Part shown: positions 17,492-25,650 of the stretch, in pieces | How the letters are laid out: each line of letters opens with the position of its first letter | Numbering within the stretch: position 1 is the first letter of the stretch | DNA from: Anderseniella sp. Alg231-50 | Lineage (GTDB): Bacteria; Pseudomonadota; Alphaproteobacteria; Rhizobiales; Aestuariivirgaceae | Reading direction: 5' to 3' | DNA length: 64,000 nt | NCBI RefSeq assembly: GCF_900149695.1 | Contig: NZ_LT703003.1 | Span: 558,001-622,000, forward strand | Notes under the pieces: model-generated | The model's input: the letters and a program-made list of their open reading frames with translations, nothing else | Database searches by the model: none | Told to the model about the DNA's origin: nothing | Made by a program: the position numbers and the translations under genes

Positions 17492-18090
17492 CTCAAGTCC
17501 TCCAGAACTGAGCCCATCTTGCGATAGGCCAGTCGCATTCTAGATTTGACAGTGCCCAGCGGCACGTCGAGTTTTTCCGCTATCTCGGATTGCGTCAGGT
17601 CGTCCATGAACGCCATGACAATCACTTCGCGCTGGTCATCCGGCAATACGTCAAGCGCCTCGGTTACCGCCAGATCCTGCTGCTTGCTTATTACGACGTC
17701 ATCGCTGGCCGGATCATCGCTGGCTTCCTCATAATCATCTATGTCGGTAAAGTACCGGGACCCTTCACGGCGCAGCCGGTCGATGCGCAGGTTGCGGGCA
17801 ATGGTATAAATCCATGTCGTCACCGACCCCTTGCCGGGGGAAAACATGCCGGCCTTGTTCCAGACTGCAATCATTGCGTCCTGTACCAGGTCTTCAGCGA
17901 GCTCGGCATTGGCGCCCTTGCGCATCATGAACCCCTTCAAGCGGGGCCCAAAATGCTCAAAAAGCTGCGCAAAAGCCTGACGGTCGCGCCGTTCAGCAAC
18001 GTCATTCAACAGCTGGGCAAACAACTCAGCCTGTGGGTTTTTGCCGGTTTGCCGGCGGATTCCATCTGTCACAGCGGGGGCAATCACCAT
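17488..18090 (-). CDS. rpoE: ECF sigma factor RpoE (ChrR-associated, ECF11 type)
   Basis: Extracytoplasmic-function sigma factor, 200 aa. Region 2 spans about 30-95 (AFAQLFEHFGPRLKGFM ... VWNKAGMF ... TWIYTIARNLRIDRLRRE). Region 4 spans about 135-190 (LDVLPDDQREVIVMAFMDDLTQSEIAEKLDVPLGTVKSR). The start is placed at 18090. The frame is open to an upstream ATG at 18126, but that codon overlaps the -10 element of the promoter found here, so a transcript from it could not encode those first 12 codons. It forms an operon with chrR and an SDR, is probably autoregulated, and the same promoter motif occurs at the lipid module. Confidence 0.93.
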   Translation of the reverse strand: MVIAPAVTDGIRRQTGKNPQAELFAQLLNDVAERRDRQAFAQLFEHFGPRLKGFMMRKGANAELAEDLVQDAMIAVWNKAGMFSPGKGSVTTWIYTIARNLRIDRLRREGSRYFTDIDDYEEASDDPASDDVVISKQQDLAVTEALDVLPDDQREVIVMAFMDDLTQSEIAEKLDVPLGTVKSRMRLAYRKMGSVLEDLR

Positions 18091-18124
18091 AAATTCGGTC
18101 TCAGGCTCGGTTGCAATTAGTATC

Positions 18125-18152
18125 ACTACGCTGGATGCTCAGTTGCGGATCA
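18125..18152 (-). promoter_or_regulatory. Putative autoregulated sigma-E promoter of rpoE-chrR-SDR
   Basis: On the minus strand: TGATCC (18147-18152), 16 bp, CGTAGT (18125-18130). The -35 is identical to the site at 10822, and the spacing is identical to both other sites. Transcription would begin near 18118, giving a leader of about 28 nt before the ATG at 18090. Confidence 0.75.
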
Positions 18153-18250
18153 ACCGAGCCGACCGGTTAATTCCAGCACCAACACTAACGGGTGAACGCA
18201 CACGGCAACAATCGGAAATTTGCCGGCGTGTCCCGGCAGCCATGGCAAAT

Positions 18251-18284
18251 AAAAAAGCCGGACCATGTATCGGTCCGGCTTTTT
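18251..18284. terminator. Bidirectional intrinsic terminator downstream of infC
   Basis: A perfect 8-bp stem, GCCGGACC (18257-18264) with GGTCCGGC (18272-18279), is flanked by six A on the left and five T on the right. It can work on both strands; its natural role is to end the infC transcript before the rpoE operon. Confidence 0.85.
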
Positions 18285-18306
18285 CAGCATGGTATGCGAA
18301 TTCACA

Positions 18307-18846
18307 TCACCTGGGTGACAGAATCATGATCATCTGACGGCCTTCCATTTTCGGCTCGTATTCCACCTTGGCAAACTCGTCAGTGTCGGATTTAACTTTC
18401 TGCAAAAGGTCGAAACCAAGCTCGGTATGGGCCATTTCGCGACCACGGAACCGCATGGTCACCTTGACCTTGTCACCATCATCAAAGAACCGTTTCATGG
18501 CGCGCATCTTCACGTCGTAATCGTGCGTGTCGATGCCGGGGCGCAGCTTGATTTCCTTGACCTCAATAACCTTCTGTTTCTTCTTGGCTTCGTTGGCCTT
18601 CTTCTGGGCCTGATACTTGTACTTGCCGTAGTCCAGCACCTTGCACACAGGTGTGTCGGCGTTCGGAGACACTTCAACGAGATCCATCCCGGCGTCAGCC
18701 GCGAGATCGAGCGCATCTTCAATTTTCATGACACCGCGCTTTTCACCTTCTGCGTCAATCAGAAGTACATTGGCATTGGTGATAGCTTCGTTGATACGTG
18801 GTCCGTCATCCTTGGGCGGCATTTGCCCGTTCATCGGTCTGCGAAT
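18307..18846 (-). CDS. infC: Translation initiation factor IF-3 with AUU start codon
   Basis: IF-3 binds the 30S subunit, blocks premature 50S joining and checks the initiator codon. The N-terminal domain ([10 protein letters not shown] ... [13 protein letters not shown]), a Lys-rich linker ([12 protein letters not shown]) and the C-terminal domain ([16 protein letters not shown] ... [12 protein letters not shown]) are all present. The start is placed at ATT (18844-18846), because AAGGAG lies 8 bp before it and translation then gives MRRPMNG, as in other alphaproteobacterial IF-3 proteins; the next ATG (18834) is 20 bp from the ribosome site. AUU initiation is the known basis of IF-3 self-repression in E. 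coli. Unusually, no rpmI-rplT follows; a terminator does. Confidence 0.93.
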   Translation of the reverse strand: MRRPMNGQMPPKDDGPRINEAITNANVLLIDAEGEKRGVMKIEDALDLAADAGMDLVEVSPNADTPVCKVLDYGKYKYQAQKKANEAKKKQKVIEVKEIKLRPGIDTHDYDVKMRAMKRFFDDGDKVKVTMRFRGREMAHTELGFDLLQKVKSDTDEFAKVEYEPKMEGRQMIMILSPR

Positions 18847-18966
18847 GGTATAATCTCCTTAGATTTTATGCGGTTTGATTGTTCCAGATACCGCAAGAGG
18901 GTTCAAAATGCGTGAAAACGCACCTAAAGACCTTTTATCAGATTTTGCAAGCAATGTTGAGAGGCT

Positions 18967-19068
18967 AGAGCACCATAGGCTCAGTTGAGCCCATAAAGTT
19001 GCTCTAACCCTTTAGAAACGATCAGGTTTATGGTTTATGGTTTCAGCAGCCAAAAAACCATCCTGATC
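18967..19068 (+). repeat. Structured intergenic repeat family 1, full copy A
   Basis: About 102 bp between infC and a hydrolase gene. It starts AGAGCA, holds GTTGCTCTAA in the middle and ends ATCAGG ... CCTGATC. The reverse complement of 58942-59042 aligns along its whole length, with substitutions that keep two hairpins: AGAGCA/TGCTCT, and GATCAGG/CCTGATC with an inner GGTTT/AAACC-like arm. Confidence 0.6.
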
Positions 19069-19079
19069 CTGTAGCATCC

Positions 19080-19889
19080 ATGTCCTGTTCCGCCCAAAAG
19101 CCCCCCGAACGCCTTGAAACAAACAGCGGCATCGCAATCGCGTGGCTGAGTGACGGTGCCGAGCCGGCGCCGGCGGGCCGCTGCGGCACATTCTGGCTTG
19201 GCGGGTTCAAGTCCGACATGCGCGGGTCGAAGGCAGAAGTGCTGGCAGATCACGCACGCGCAAGCGACCGGTCATTCGTCAGGTTCGACTATTCCGGCCA
19301 TGGTGAAAGCGGCGGCAAATTTGAGGACGGCACGATTTCGAGCTGGCTTGACCAGGCACAGGCGGTGTTCACGCAGTGCGCGCCGGGCCGCAGGGTACTG
19401 GTCGGCTCCAGCATGGGCGGCTGGATCGCGCTGCTGCTGGCGCGCCGGCTGATTGAGGCCGGCTATGCCGCACGGCTCGGCGGGCTGATCCTGATCGCAC
19501 CGGCAGCGGACATGACCAAAGACCTGATGTGGGACAAATATGGTGACGAGTTTCGCGACGAGGTCATGCGGCTCGGCAAGTATGAGCGTCCTTCGGAGTA
19601 TTCCGACGAACCTTATGTGATCACCAGGGCGCTCATCGAGGACGGTGAACAACACCTGGTGCTGGAAAACGGTCTGAATATGCCCTGCCCGGTCCGGATT
19701 CTGCAGGGTGAGGACGACCCGGACGTACCCTGGAAGCACGCCCTCAAGACATATCATGCCCTGAGCGGTGACGATGTCATGCTCGAACTGATCAAGCACG
19801 GCGACCATCGCCTGTCGAGCGAGCGCAACCTGGCCCTGTTGACCGAAACAGCAGAGACACTTTGCGCCCGCGCGGATCAGGATGCCTAG
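19080..19889 (+). CDS. Alpha/beta hydrolase
   Basis: A 269-aa serine hydrolase. The nucleophile elbow is VGSSMGG (about residues 116-122), preceded by FDYSGHGESGG. The late Asp (GEDDPDVP) and His (KHGDHRLS) complete a catalytic triad. It resembles the ABHD10-like/prolyl oligopeptidase-like alpha/beta hydrolases often encoded opposite infC in alphaproteobacteria. The substrate is unknown, probably a thioester or ester. It converges on the next gene with a 4-bp overlap of stop codons. Confidence 0.85.
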   Translation: MSCSAQKPPERLETNSGIAIAWLSDGAEPAPAGRCGTFWLGGFKSDMRGSKAEVLADHARASDRSFVRFDYSGHGESGGKFEDGTISSWLDQAQAVFTQCAPGRRVLVGSSMGGWIALLLARRLIEAGYAARLGGLILIAPAADMTKDLMWDKYGDEFRDEVMRLGKYERPSEYSDEPYVITRALIEDGEQHLVLENGLNMPCPVRILQGEDDPDVPWKHALKTYHALSGDDVMLELIKHGDHRLSSERNLALLTETAETLCARADQDA

Positions 19890-20752
19890 AGCAACGCCTT
19901 CAGACCCTGGCGGTATGTCGGGTACATGAAACTGTAGTCCAGCTCCGTTTTGACCCTTTTGTTCGAAACGCGTTTGGACTCCGCATAAAAGCTCTTCGCC
20001 ATGTCCGACAGTTCGGCGTCTTCAAAGGCGACTTCAGGCGGCGGCTGGATGCCCAGCAGGTCAGCGGCATAGGCGACCACGTCCTGTGGCGGGGCCGCCT
20101 CATCATCACACACATTATAGGCACTGCCCGGACTGGGCCTGTCGATTGATGCGCGAAGGATACCGGCAATATCTGCCACATGGATGCGGCTGAACACCTG
20201 ACCCTGCTTGACAATGCGCCGCGCCTTGCCGGATTTCAGCGACTGCAGCTGGTTGCGGCCCGGGCCGTATATCCCCGCCAGGCGAAACAGGTGCACAGCC
20301 AGTCCGGCGTCGCGCCACAGATCGAGCCAGCCTGATTCCGCCGCCAGCCTGGCATGCCCACGTGAAGTGCTGGGCTCAAGCGGCGACGTTTCATCAACCC
20401 ATCCACCCTGCCGGTCGCCATACACACCGGTGGTGGACAGGTAAGCCATCCACTTGATGTGCGCTGCGCGTTTGCCGAGATGGCGGCCATGGCGTTTCAG
20501 AACCGGATCGCCGGTCTTGCCGGGCGGCGCAGACACAACCACATGTGTAACCGTGTCCAGCAATGAGGTATCCAGCGGCGTGTCGTCGTTGAACTGCGCT
20601 GCGTCAAACCCGAGTTGCCTGATTTTCTCACAGCCTTCGGCAGATCTGCTGGTGCCGGTGATGGTCCACCGGTCGCGCGGCAAGGCCCGGGCCAGGGCAC
20701 GGGCTGAAAACCCGAAGCCAAAACACAACAGATGATCGGGTTTCTCAGACAT
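19886..20752 (-). CDS. Atypical SDR, NAD-dependent epimerase-like (YeeZ type)
   Basis: A 288-aa protein with a divergent Rossmann glycine motif (LLCFGFGFSARALARAL) and the STTGVYGDRQGGWVDE segment typical of the YeeZ-like atypical SDR subgroup. The standard YxxxK is not evident, so catalysis is uncertain and it may be a binding protein. It overlaps queG by 8 bp and follows it on the same strand, suggesting co-translation. Confidence 0.75.
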   Translation of the reverse strand: MSEKPDHLLCFGFGFSARALARALPRDRWTITGTSRSAEGCEKIRQLGFDAAQFNDDTPLDTSLLDTVTHVVVSAPPGKTGDPVLKRHGRHLGKRAAHIKWMAYLSTTGVYGDRQGGWVDETSPLEPSTSRGHARLAAESGWLDLWRDAGLAVHLFRLAGIYGPGRNQLQSLKSGKARRIVKQGQVFSRIHVADIAGILRASIDRPSPGSAYNVCDDEAAPPQDVVAYAADLLGIQPPPEVAFEDAELSDMAKSFYAESKRVSNKRVKTELDYSFMYPTYRQGLKALL

Positions 20753-21857
20753 CCCATTCCCTTCTTACGTCTTGATCAGGTTCACCGTTCCGGCGGGCAG
20801 CGGCCAGTTGCGCGAACCGGCCCTGGGACAGCAGCCTGGACAGCGCCCATATGGCCATGGCCCGAACCTCCGCGGATGCATCGTCCAACAGTTTCTCTGC
20901 ACACGGTATCAGATTCACATCACCGGAATTGCCAACTGCGATCATGACATTGCGCACAAAGCGGTCGCGCCCGATGCGCTTGACCGGCGAGCCTGAAAAC
21001 AATGTCCTGAACCCTTGGTCGTCCAGCGCCGCAAGGTCTGCAAGCGGCGGCGAGACAAGGTCTTCCCGCGCGGCCAGCTTCGCCTCGCGCGCGGCACCGG
21101 CGAACTTGTTCCACGGACACACCGCAAGGCAATCGTCGCAACCATAGATGCGATTGCCCATGGCTTCGCGAAACTCAGGCTCGATGTGTCCCTTGTGCTC
21201 GATGGTGAGGTAGGAAATGCAACGCCCGGCATCAAGCCGGTAAGGCGCCGGAAACGCCCGGGTCGGGCATACATCTAGGCATGATGTGCATGACCCGCAA
21301 TGATCCACCTCCGCCTCGTCGTACGTCAGTTCCGCCGCTGACAATATGGCGCCGAGAAAAAACCAGGAGCCGTGCTCGCGCGACACCAGATTTGTATGCT
21401 TGCCCTGCCATCCGAGCCCGGCACGATGGGCCAGCGGTTTTTCCATCAGCGGGGCGGTATCGACAAACACTTTCACATCCTGCGCAGTTTGTGCCGCCAG
21501 CCATCCGGCAAGTGTCTTCAGCCTGCCCTTGATGACATCATGATAGTCACGGCCCAGCGCATAGGTTGAAATCACCCCGGTGGAGCGGTCCTGCAGGCGG
21601 GCCATGACATCCACTTCAGGCGTGTAGGACATGGCCAGCATGATGCAGCTTCTGGCACCCTCCCACATGGCATCGGGAGAACTGCGCCTGTCCAGTGTGG
21701 TTTCCAGCCACTCCATGCCCGCATGAAAACCGTCACCGACAGCCTCGCGAAGCCGGTGTCCCGTTTCAGCAGGCAGCGTGGACCCGGTAATGCGCAATTC
21801 GCAAAACCCGAGATCACCGGCACGCTGCCGCAATTGTGTCTCAATAGACGGAGCCAT
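20745..21857 (-). CDS. queG: Epoxyqueuosine reductase
   Basis: Cobalamin-dependent iron-sulfur enzyme that reduces epoxyqueuosine to queuosine in tRNA, the last step of queuosine synthesis. The ferredoxin-like part shows two [4Fe-4S] motifs, CGSCTSCLDVCP and CDDCLAVCP. The N-terminal cobalamin-binding part has YALGRDYHDVIKGRL and GWQGKHTNL. A HEAT-like C-terminal tail (VRAMAIWALSRL) completes the family architecture at 370 aa. It is followed by an SDR gene overlapping by 8 bp and preceded 12 bp upstream by a GST gene on the same strand. Confidence 0.93.
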   Translation of the reverse strand: MAPSIETQLRQRAGDLGFCELRITGSTLPAETGHRLREAVGDGFHAGMEWLETTLDRRSSPDAMWEGARSCIMLAMSYTPEVDVMARLQDRSTGVISTYALGRDYHDVIKGRLKTLAGWLAAQTAQDVKVFVDTAPLMEKPLAHRAGLGWQGKHTNLVSREHGSWFFLGAILSAAELTYDEAEVDHCGSCTSCLDVCPTRAFPAPYRLDAGRCISYLTIEHKGHIEPEFREAMGNRIYGCDDCLAVCPWNKFAGAAREAKLAAREDLVSPPLADLAALDDQGFRTLFSGSPVKRIGRDRFVRNVMIAVGNSGDVNLIPCAEKLLDDASAEVRAMAIWALSRLLSQGRFAQLAAARRNGEPDQDVRREWDV

Positions 21858-21869
21858 GCAGCAAGACTA

Positions 21870-22556
21870 TCAGAAGTCGAGCTCGGAGTACTGCGAAGAA
21901 GGCGGCATGCCGCGCACCTGGTCAGCCAGCAAGGAACGGAATGACGGCCTCGACTTGATGCGCTGGTACCAGGCCTTGGCATCCGGCACCTCATCCCATG
22001 AGATATCACCGAGATAGTCTGCCACAGACAAATGCGAGGCCGCGGCCAGGTCTGCCACGGTCAGGTCATCGCCAACCAGCAGGTTGCGGGCCTGGGCCAG
22101 AGCATTGATATAGGCCAGATGGGTGCGCAGCGCCTCCAGCGCAGAACGCACGCGGTTCATTTTCGGCGCCCCGCCACCCTGCGCCGCGGAAACGAAACGG
22201 CGCACCACCTTTTCCATCAGCAAAGGCGATGTGACCTCGTGATGAAACTTGCCGTCAAACCAGGCCACAAGCCTGCGCACCTCGGCCCGCACCACAGGAT
22301 TGGTTCCCCACAAGGAACCGGTTTCAAGTGGCCATTGCTCATCCAGATAACCGCCAACCGCTTCAACACCGGCACACACCGTGCCATCCTGATCGATCAG
22401 TACCGGCAAGGTGCCGGACGGGTTCATATCGAGAAACGCGTCGCGCATTTCCCAGGGGCGTTCCTCGTTCAGTTCTGCCGCCAAACCCATTTCGGCAAGC
22501 GACAACCTGATACGCCGTGAAAACGGATCCAGAGAAAAATGCAAAAGACGCACCAT
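21870..22556 (-). CDS. Glutathione S-transferase family protein
   Basis: A 228-aa cytosolic GST. The thioredoxin-like N-terminal half (LLHFSLDPFSRRIRLSLAE ... GTLPVLIDQDGTVCAGVEAVGGYLDE) has the cis-Pro and the E/S-like glutathione-binding region. The helical C-terminal half includes LVGDDLTVADLAAASHLSVADYLG, the N-capping box of the family. The usual catalytic position near the N-terminus carries Ser/Asp-Pro-Phe-Ser. Substrates are unknown. It lies immediately upstream of queG on the same strand. Confidence 0.85.
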   Translation of the reverse strand: MVRLLHFSLDPFSRRIRLSLAEMGLAAELNEERPWEMRDAFLDMNPSGTLPVLIDQDGTVCAGVEAVGGYLDEQWPLETGSLWGTNPVVRAEVRRLVAWFDGKFHHEVTSPLLMEKVVRRFVSAAQGGGAPKMNRVRSALEALRTHLAYINALAQARNLLVGDDLTVADLAAASHLSVADYLGDISWDEVPDAKAWYQRIKSRPSFRSLLADQVRGMPPSSQYSELDF

Positions 22557-22689
22557 AGCGCTGTCACCAAAAAGTCTGATATGAGAGCCAATACCCGAAC
22601 AGGTTGCAAGCGATTCGCAACCCTATGTATTATTTCAGTAAAGCTAAGTTGTGGCCAGTGCTAGCGCAACGTCAACAGGGATCAACTGC

Positions 22690-23511
22690 ATGTTTCTGGA
22701 ACAGATCATCGTACTGGCCGTCATTCAGGGAATTACCGAATTTTTGCCAATCTCGTCTTCAGGCCACCTGATACTGGTTCCAGCCCTGACAGGTTGGAAG
22801 GATCAGGGCCTGATTGTCGACGTGATGGTTCACATGGGCTCATTCCTGGCAGTGATCACGTATTTCTGGCGGGATGTCCTGGCATTGACCCTGGGGGCGC
22901 TGAACCTGCTGCGCGGACGCATGACCGATCATGGCCGTCTCGGCCTGCTGATTGTCGTTGCCACCATTCCGGCTGTTGCGTTTGGCCTGTTCGTGAAGAA
23001 AACAGGCATGATTGATGCAGTGCGCGGGCCGGAAATCGTTGCCTGGAACGCCATTATTTTCGGCGTCCTGATGTATTTCGCGGACCGCTTCGGCAAGCAC
23101 GTAAAGGCCATGGAGAACATGACCTTCATGCCGGCCCTGATTATCGGACTGGCCCAGGCCGTTGCTATTATTCCCGGCACCAGCCGTTCCGGCATCACCA
23201 TGACGGCTGCCCGGTTTTTGGGTTTCCAGCGCTCGGAAGCAGCCCGGTTTTCGTTCCTCGTCGGCATCCCCGCCATCGCCGGCGCCGGCGTGCTGGTTCT
23301 GGGCGAAGCGATATCGGACGGAGCCACCATTTCCGGTGATGCCATTATCACCGGTATCCTGACTTTCTTCACCGCGCTTGCTGCCATCTGGTTCCTGATG
23401 GCAATCGTCAAGCGGTATTCATTGACCAGTTTCGTGATCTACCGGCTGCTGTTGGGCGCCGGACTGCTGTATCTTGCGCACACCGGGTTCTTTGCCGAAG
23501 CAGGCAGTTGA
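22690..23511 (+). CDS. uppP: Undecaprenyl-diphosphate phosphatase
   Basis: Inner-membrane phosphatase that recycles undecaprenyl pyrophosphate to the monophosphate carrier for peptidoglycan and other envelope polymers. Both BacA/UppP motifs are visible: EFLPISSSGHLIL near residue 20 and PGTSRSGITM near residue 162. About eight hydrophobic helices are present, 273 aa. The ATG at 22690 fits the family N-terminus (MFLEQIIVLAVIQGITEF); the 13 extra in-frame codons upstream are unlikely to be used. Confidence 0.94.
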   Translation: MFLEQIIVLAVIQGITEFLPISSSGHLILVPALTGWKDQGLIVDVMVHMGSFLAVITYFWRDVLALTLGALNLLRGRMTDHGRLGLLIVVATIPAVAFGLFVKKTGMIDAVRGPEIVAWNAIIFGVLMYFADRFGKHVKAMENMTFMPALIIGLAQAVAIIPGTSRSGITMTAARFLGFQRSEAARFSFLVGIPAIAGAGVLVLGEAISDGATISGDAIITGILTFFTALAAIWFLMAIVKRYSLTSFVIYRLLLGAGLLYLAHTGFFAEAGS

Positions 23512-23522
23512 TCACTGGAAAC

Positions 23523-24242
23523 TCAGTCAACGGCGGCTGACACCGGCCCGGTGATTTCACGCACCAGCTTGGCGCGGATGGCAGTGCGAAAGTCGTCAAA
23601 ATTCCTTGCCGTCATCATGAACGAGCCGGGTCCGCCAATGACATGATTGGCGTAGTGTTCGCGCAGGTCGATATTGGCCAGTTCGCCGAGATCAATGTCC
23701 TTGTTGTGAATCACAAGGCCGTTGATGGTGATGCCGCGTGCCCTGGCGGCATCGCGGGCCGCCTCGGAGCGGCGCGCGTCGCTGGATCCGTCACCTGAAA
23801 TATCAATGACCCGGCGCGTACCCAGATAGTTGTTTGCCTCTATGGAATTGACTGAGAACCCGATGGCACCGGCAATATCGGTCAACCCCCTGATGGCTCG
23901 CGGCGACGCGGAAATTTTTGCAGACAATTCTGCCGCAGTCTGGCCATCGCGCACCACATGCCAGTCAACCGCGGTGGCCTGCCGGGCCTCACCGGCCCAC
24001 TGAACGAGCGTAACGGCAACCCCCAGGGTGCCGGCGAAGCGGACAGCGGCAACAACGTCGGGGTGCAGGAAGGCTTCGGCCAGCCCCTGCGACTGCAGAG
24101 CAAACTCCTCGGCGTCCACGCTGGTGGAGGTGTCGACCGCCAGAACCAGTTCGAGATCTACCGGCTGCAAGCCCTGCGCACCCGCACCCGATGACAGCAA
24201 TAACGAGCCCAGCAGAAAAAATGCAAAGGCTCTGGCCAGCAT
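23523..24242 (-). CDS. DUF1194 protein with von Willebrand A-like fold, exported
   Basis: A 239-aa protein with a signal peptide (MLARAFAFFLLGSLLLSSGAG, cleavage near AQG). The mature part begins with a MIDAS-like VDTSTSVDAEEF and has later DISGDGSSD, the pattern of DUF1194/VWA proteins. Function is unknown; metal-dependent protein binding in the periplasm is plausible. Its ATG overlaps the stop of the upstream NAD-binding gene by one base (TGATG), so the two are translationally coupled. Confidence 0.82.
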   Translation of the reverse strand: MLARAFAFFLLGSLLLSSGAGAQGLQPVDLELVLAVDTSTSVDAEEFALQSQGLAEAFLHPDVVAAVRFAGTLGVAVTLVQWAGEARQATAVDWHVVRDGQTAAELSAKISASPRAIRGLTDIAGAIGFSVNSIEANNYLGTRRVIDISGDGSSDARRSEAARDAARARGITINGLVIHNKDIDLGELANIDLREHYANHVIGGPGSFMMTARNFDDFRTAIRAKLVREITGPVSAAVD

Positions 24243-25207
24243 CAGATAACCGGAGCGGAGAACTGGCCGGCCTTCCGGAAGCGATACAGATATTCCGGCA
24301 CAATGGCCTCGATCGGTTCCGGTTTGATACCGAGACCTTCCAGCGTGCGGCCTTCGGCAATGGCGGCCTCAGACACGACATTGTCGGATTTCAGCAGGTC
24401 AACCTGGTCCGCCGTCAGCAACGGGTTGGGCAGCAGGCCCAGAATTGTTCCCTTGATACGGGCAAGCGCAAACGGAACCGGCACCAGGAGGCGCTTGCGG
24501 CCGGTTACTTCAACCACATATTCCAATAGTTCCCTGAAGCTGCGTTGTGCAGGCCCGCCAAACTCCCAGGTTTTTCCGTTGCCATTGCCGCTCGCCACCA
24601 ATGTTGTGATCGCGTCTGCAACATCACCGACAAAAACCGGCTGGAATCTGGTTTCGCCGCCGCCGATCAGTGGCAGAACCGGAGAGAACCGCGCCATGGC
24701 GGCAAACTGGTTGAAGAAATTGTCTTCCGGGCCAAATACGATCGACGGCCTGATGATGGTTGCGCCGGGAAACTCCTCACGGGCCGCGGCCTCGCCTTCG
24801 GCCTTGGTGCGGGCATATTCGGATGCAGAGTCTTCGTCAGCACCGATTGCCGACATCTGGATGAACTGTGCCGCACCGGCATTCTTCGCCGCGCGCGCCG
24901 CAACCCGGGCGCCGTGCGCATGCAGGGCCGAAAAGGTCTGGCCGCCCGATGAAAACAGCACGCCGACCAGGTTAATCACCACATCAGAGCCTGCACATGC
25001 TGCCTCAACCGACTCCGGATAGCGCAGATTTGCCTGTACCGGCATGATCTGGCCGGGTGTTCCCAGCGGCTGCACGTGTCCGGCGAGGTCAGGCCGCCTG
25101 ACCGCGACCCGGATGCGGTGACCCTGGCGTGCCAGGGCACGAGTGATGTGGCGACCCAGAAAGCCTGAGCCACCGATGATCGTCACGAGTTTTGAAGATG
25201 CGGTCAT
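24242..25207 (-). CDS. NDUFA9-like NAD(P)-binding protein (complex I-associated)
   Basis: A 321-aa atypical SDR. The glycine motif TIIGGSGFLGRHITRALA is at residues 9-26, followed by DVVINLVGVLF, QMSAIGADEDSASEYARTKAEGE (with Y-x3-K) and IIRPSIVFGPEDNFFNQFA. This combination matches the 39-kDa NDUFA9-type proteins, which in alphaproteobacteria are thought to associate with respiratory complex I or to act in quinone-related metabolism. It is coupled by TGATG to the DUF1194 gene. Confidence 0.85.
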   Translation of the reverse strand: MTASSKLVTIIGGSGFLGRHITRALARQGHRIRVAVRRPDLAGHVQPLGTPGQIMPVQANLRYPESVEAACAGSDVVINLVGVLFSSGGQTFSALHAHGARVAARAAKNAGAAQFIQMSAIGADEDSASEYARTKAEGEAAAREEFPGATIIRPSIVFGPEDNFFNQFAAMARFSPVLPLIGGGETRFQPVFVGDVADAITTLVASGNGNGKTWEFGGPAQRSFRELLEYVVEVTGRKRLLVPVPFALARIKGTILGLLPNPLLTADQVDLLKSDNVVSEAAIAEGRTLEGLGIKPEPIEAIVPEYLYRFRKAGQFSAPVI

Positions 25208-25377
25208 GTCGGTTCAATTCGCCTTTGAAACAGATGCGGAAAAGGCCATGTGCCAGTGCCCGGTTGTGTGGGTTTTAACGATCCGCCGCAGGCTTTTAAA
25301 GACCCTTGATGCCACAACCGGAAATTCATCATGGCACACTTATTCCGCCAGCGGCCAGGAATTGCACAAGACGCCGG

Positions 25378-25407
25378 TTGACAAGCTGCCTTGGGTCCAA
25401 CTATGAG
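25378..25407 (+). promoter_or_regulatory. Putative sigma-70 promoter of tRNA-Leu
   Basis: TTGACA (25378-25383), 18 bp, TATGAG (25402-25407). The predicted start near 25414 lies about 36 bp before the mature tRNA and is followed by a GC-rich discriminator, as usual for stable RNA promoters. Confidence 0.6.
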
Positions 25408-25450
25408 TGCGCCTGCCTGATGGCTTTTTGTTCGAGAAAGCCGCTTTTGG

Positions 25451-25537
25451 GCCCAGGTGGCGGAATTGGTAGACGCGCTAGCTTCAGGTGCTAGTTTCCG
25501 TAAGGAAGTGGAAGTTCGAGTCTTCTCCTGGGCACCA
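25451..25537 (+). tRNA. tRNA-Leu (anticodon CAG)
   Basis: An 87-nt class II tRNA with CCA encoded. The acceptor stem is GCCCAGG/CCTGGGC (25451-25457 with 25527-25533), followed by A and CCA. The anticodon arm is CTAGC-TTCAGGT-GCTAG, giving anticodon CAG. A long variable arm (TTTCCGTAAGGAAG) and the T-arm GTTCGAGTC are present. It reads leucine codon CUG, the main Leu codon in this GC-rich sequence. There is no sign of an integrated element at its 3' end. Confidence 0.97.
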
Positions 25538-25650
25538 AAAACCCTGACTAAAGTTTCCGGAACGATTGAATTGCCTGCGCTGACAGCGTTGGTAATTGGC
25601 TTCTGCCGGCAATTACAACCACTCGAAACCTTAGCAAGGAAGCCATTTTC

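Noticed and set aside
24303-25022. 239-codon plus-strand ORF opposite the NDUFA9-like gene
   Set aside because: Ser/Arg/Pro-rich translation typical of an antisense frame in GC-rich coding DNA, with no ribosome site.
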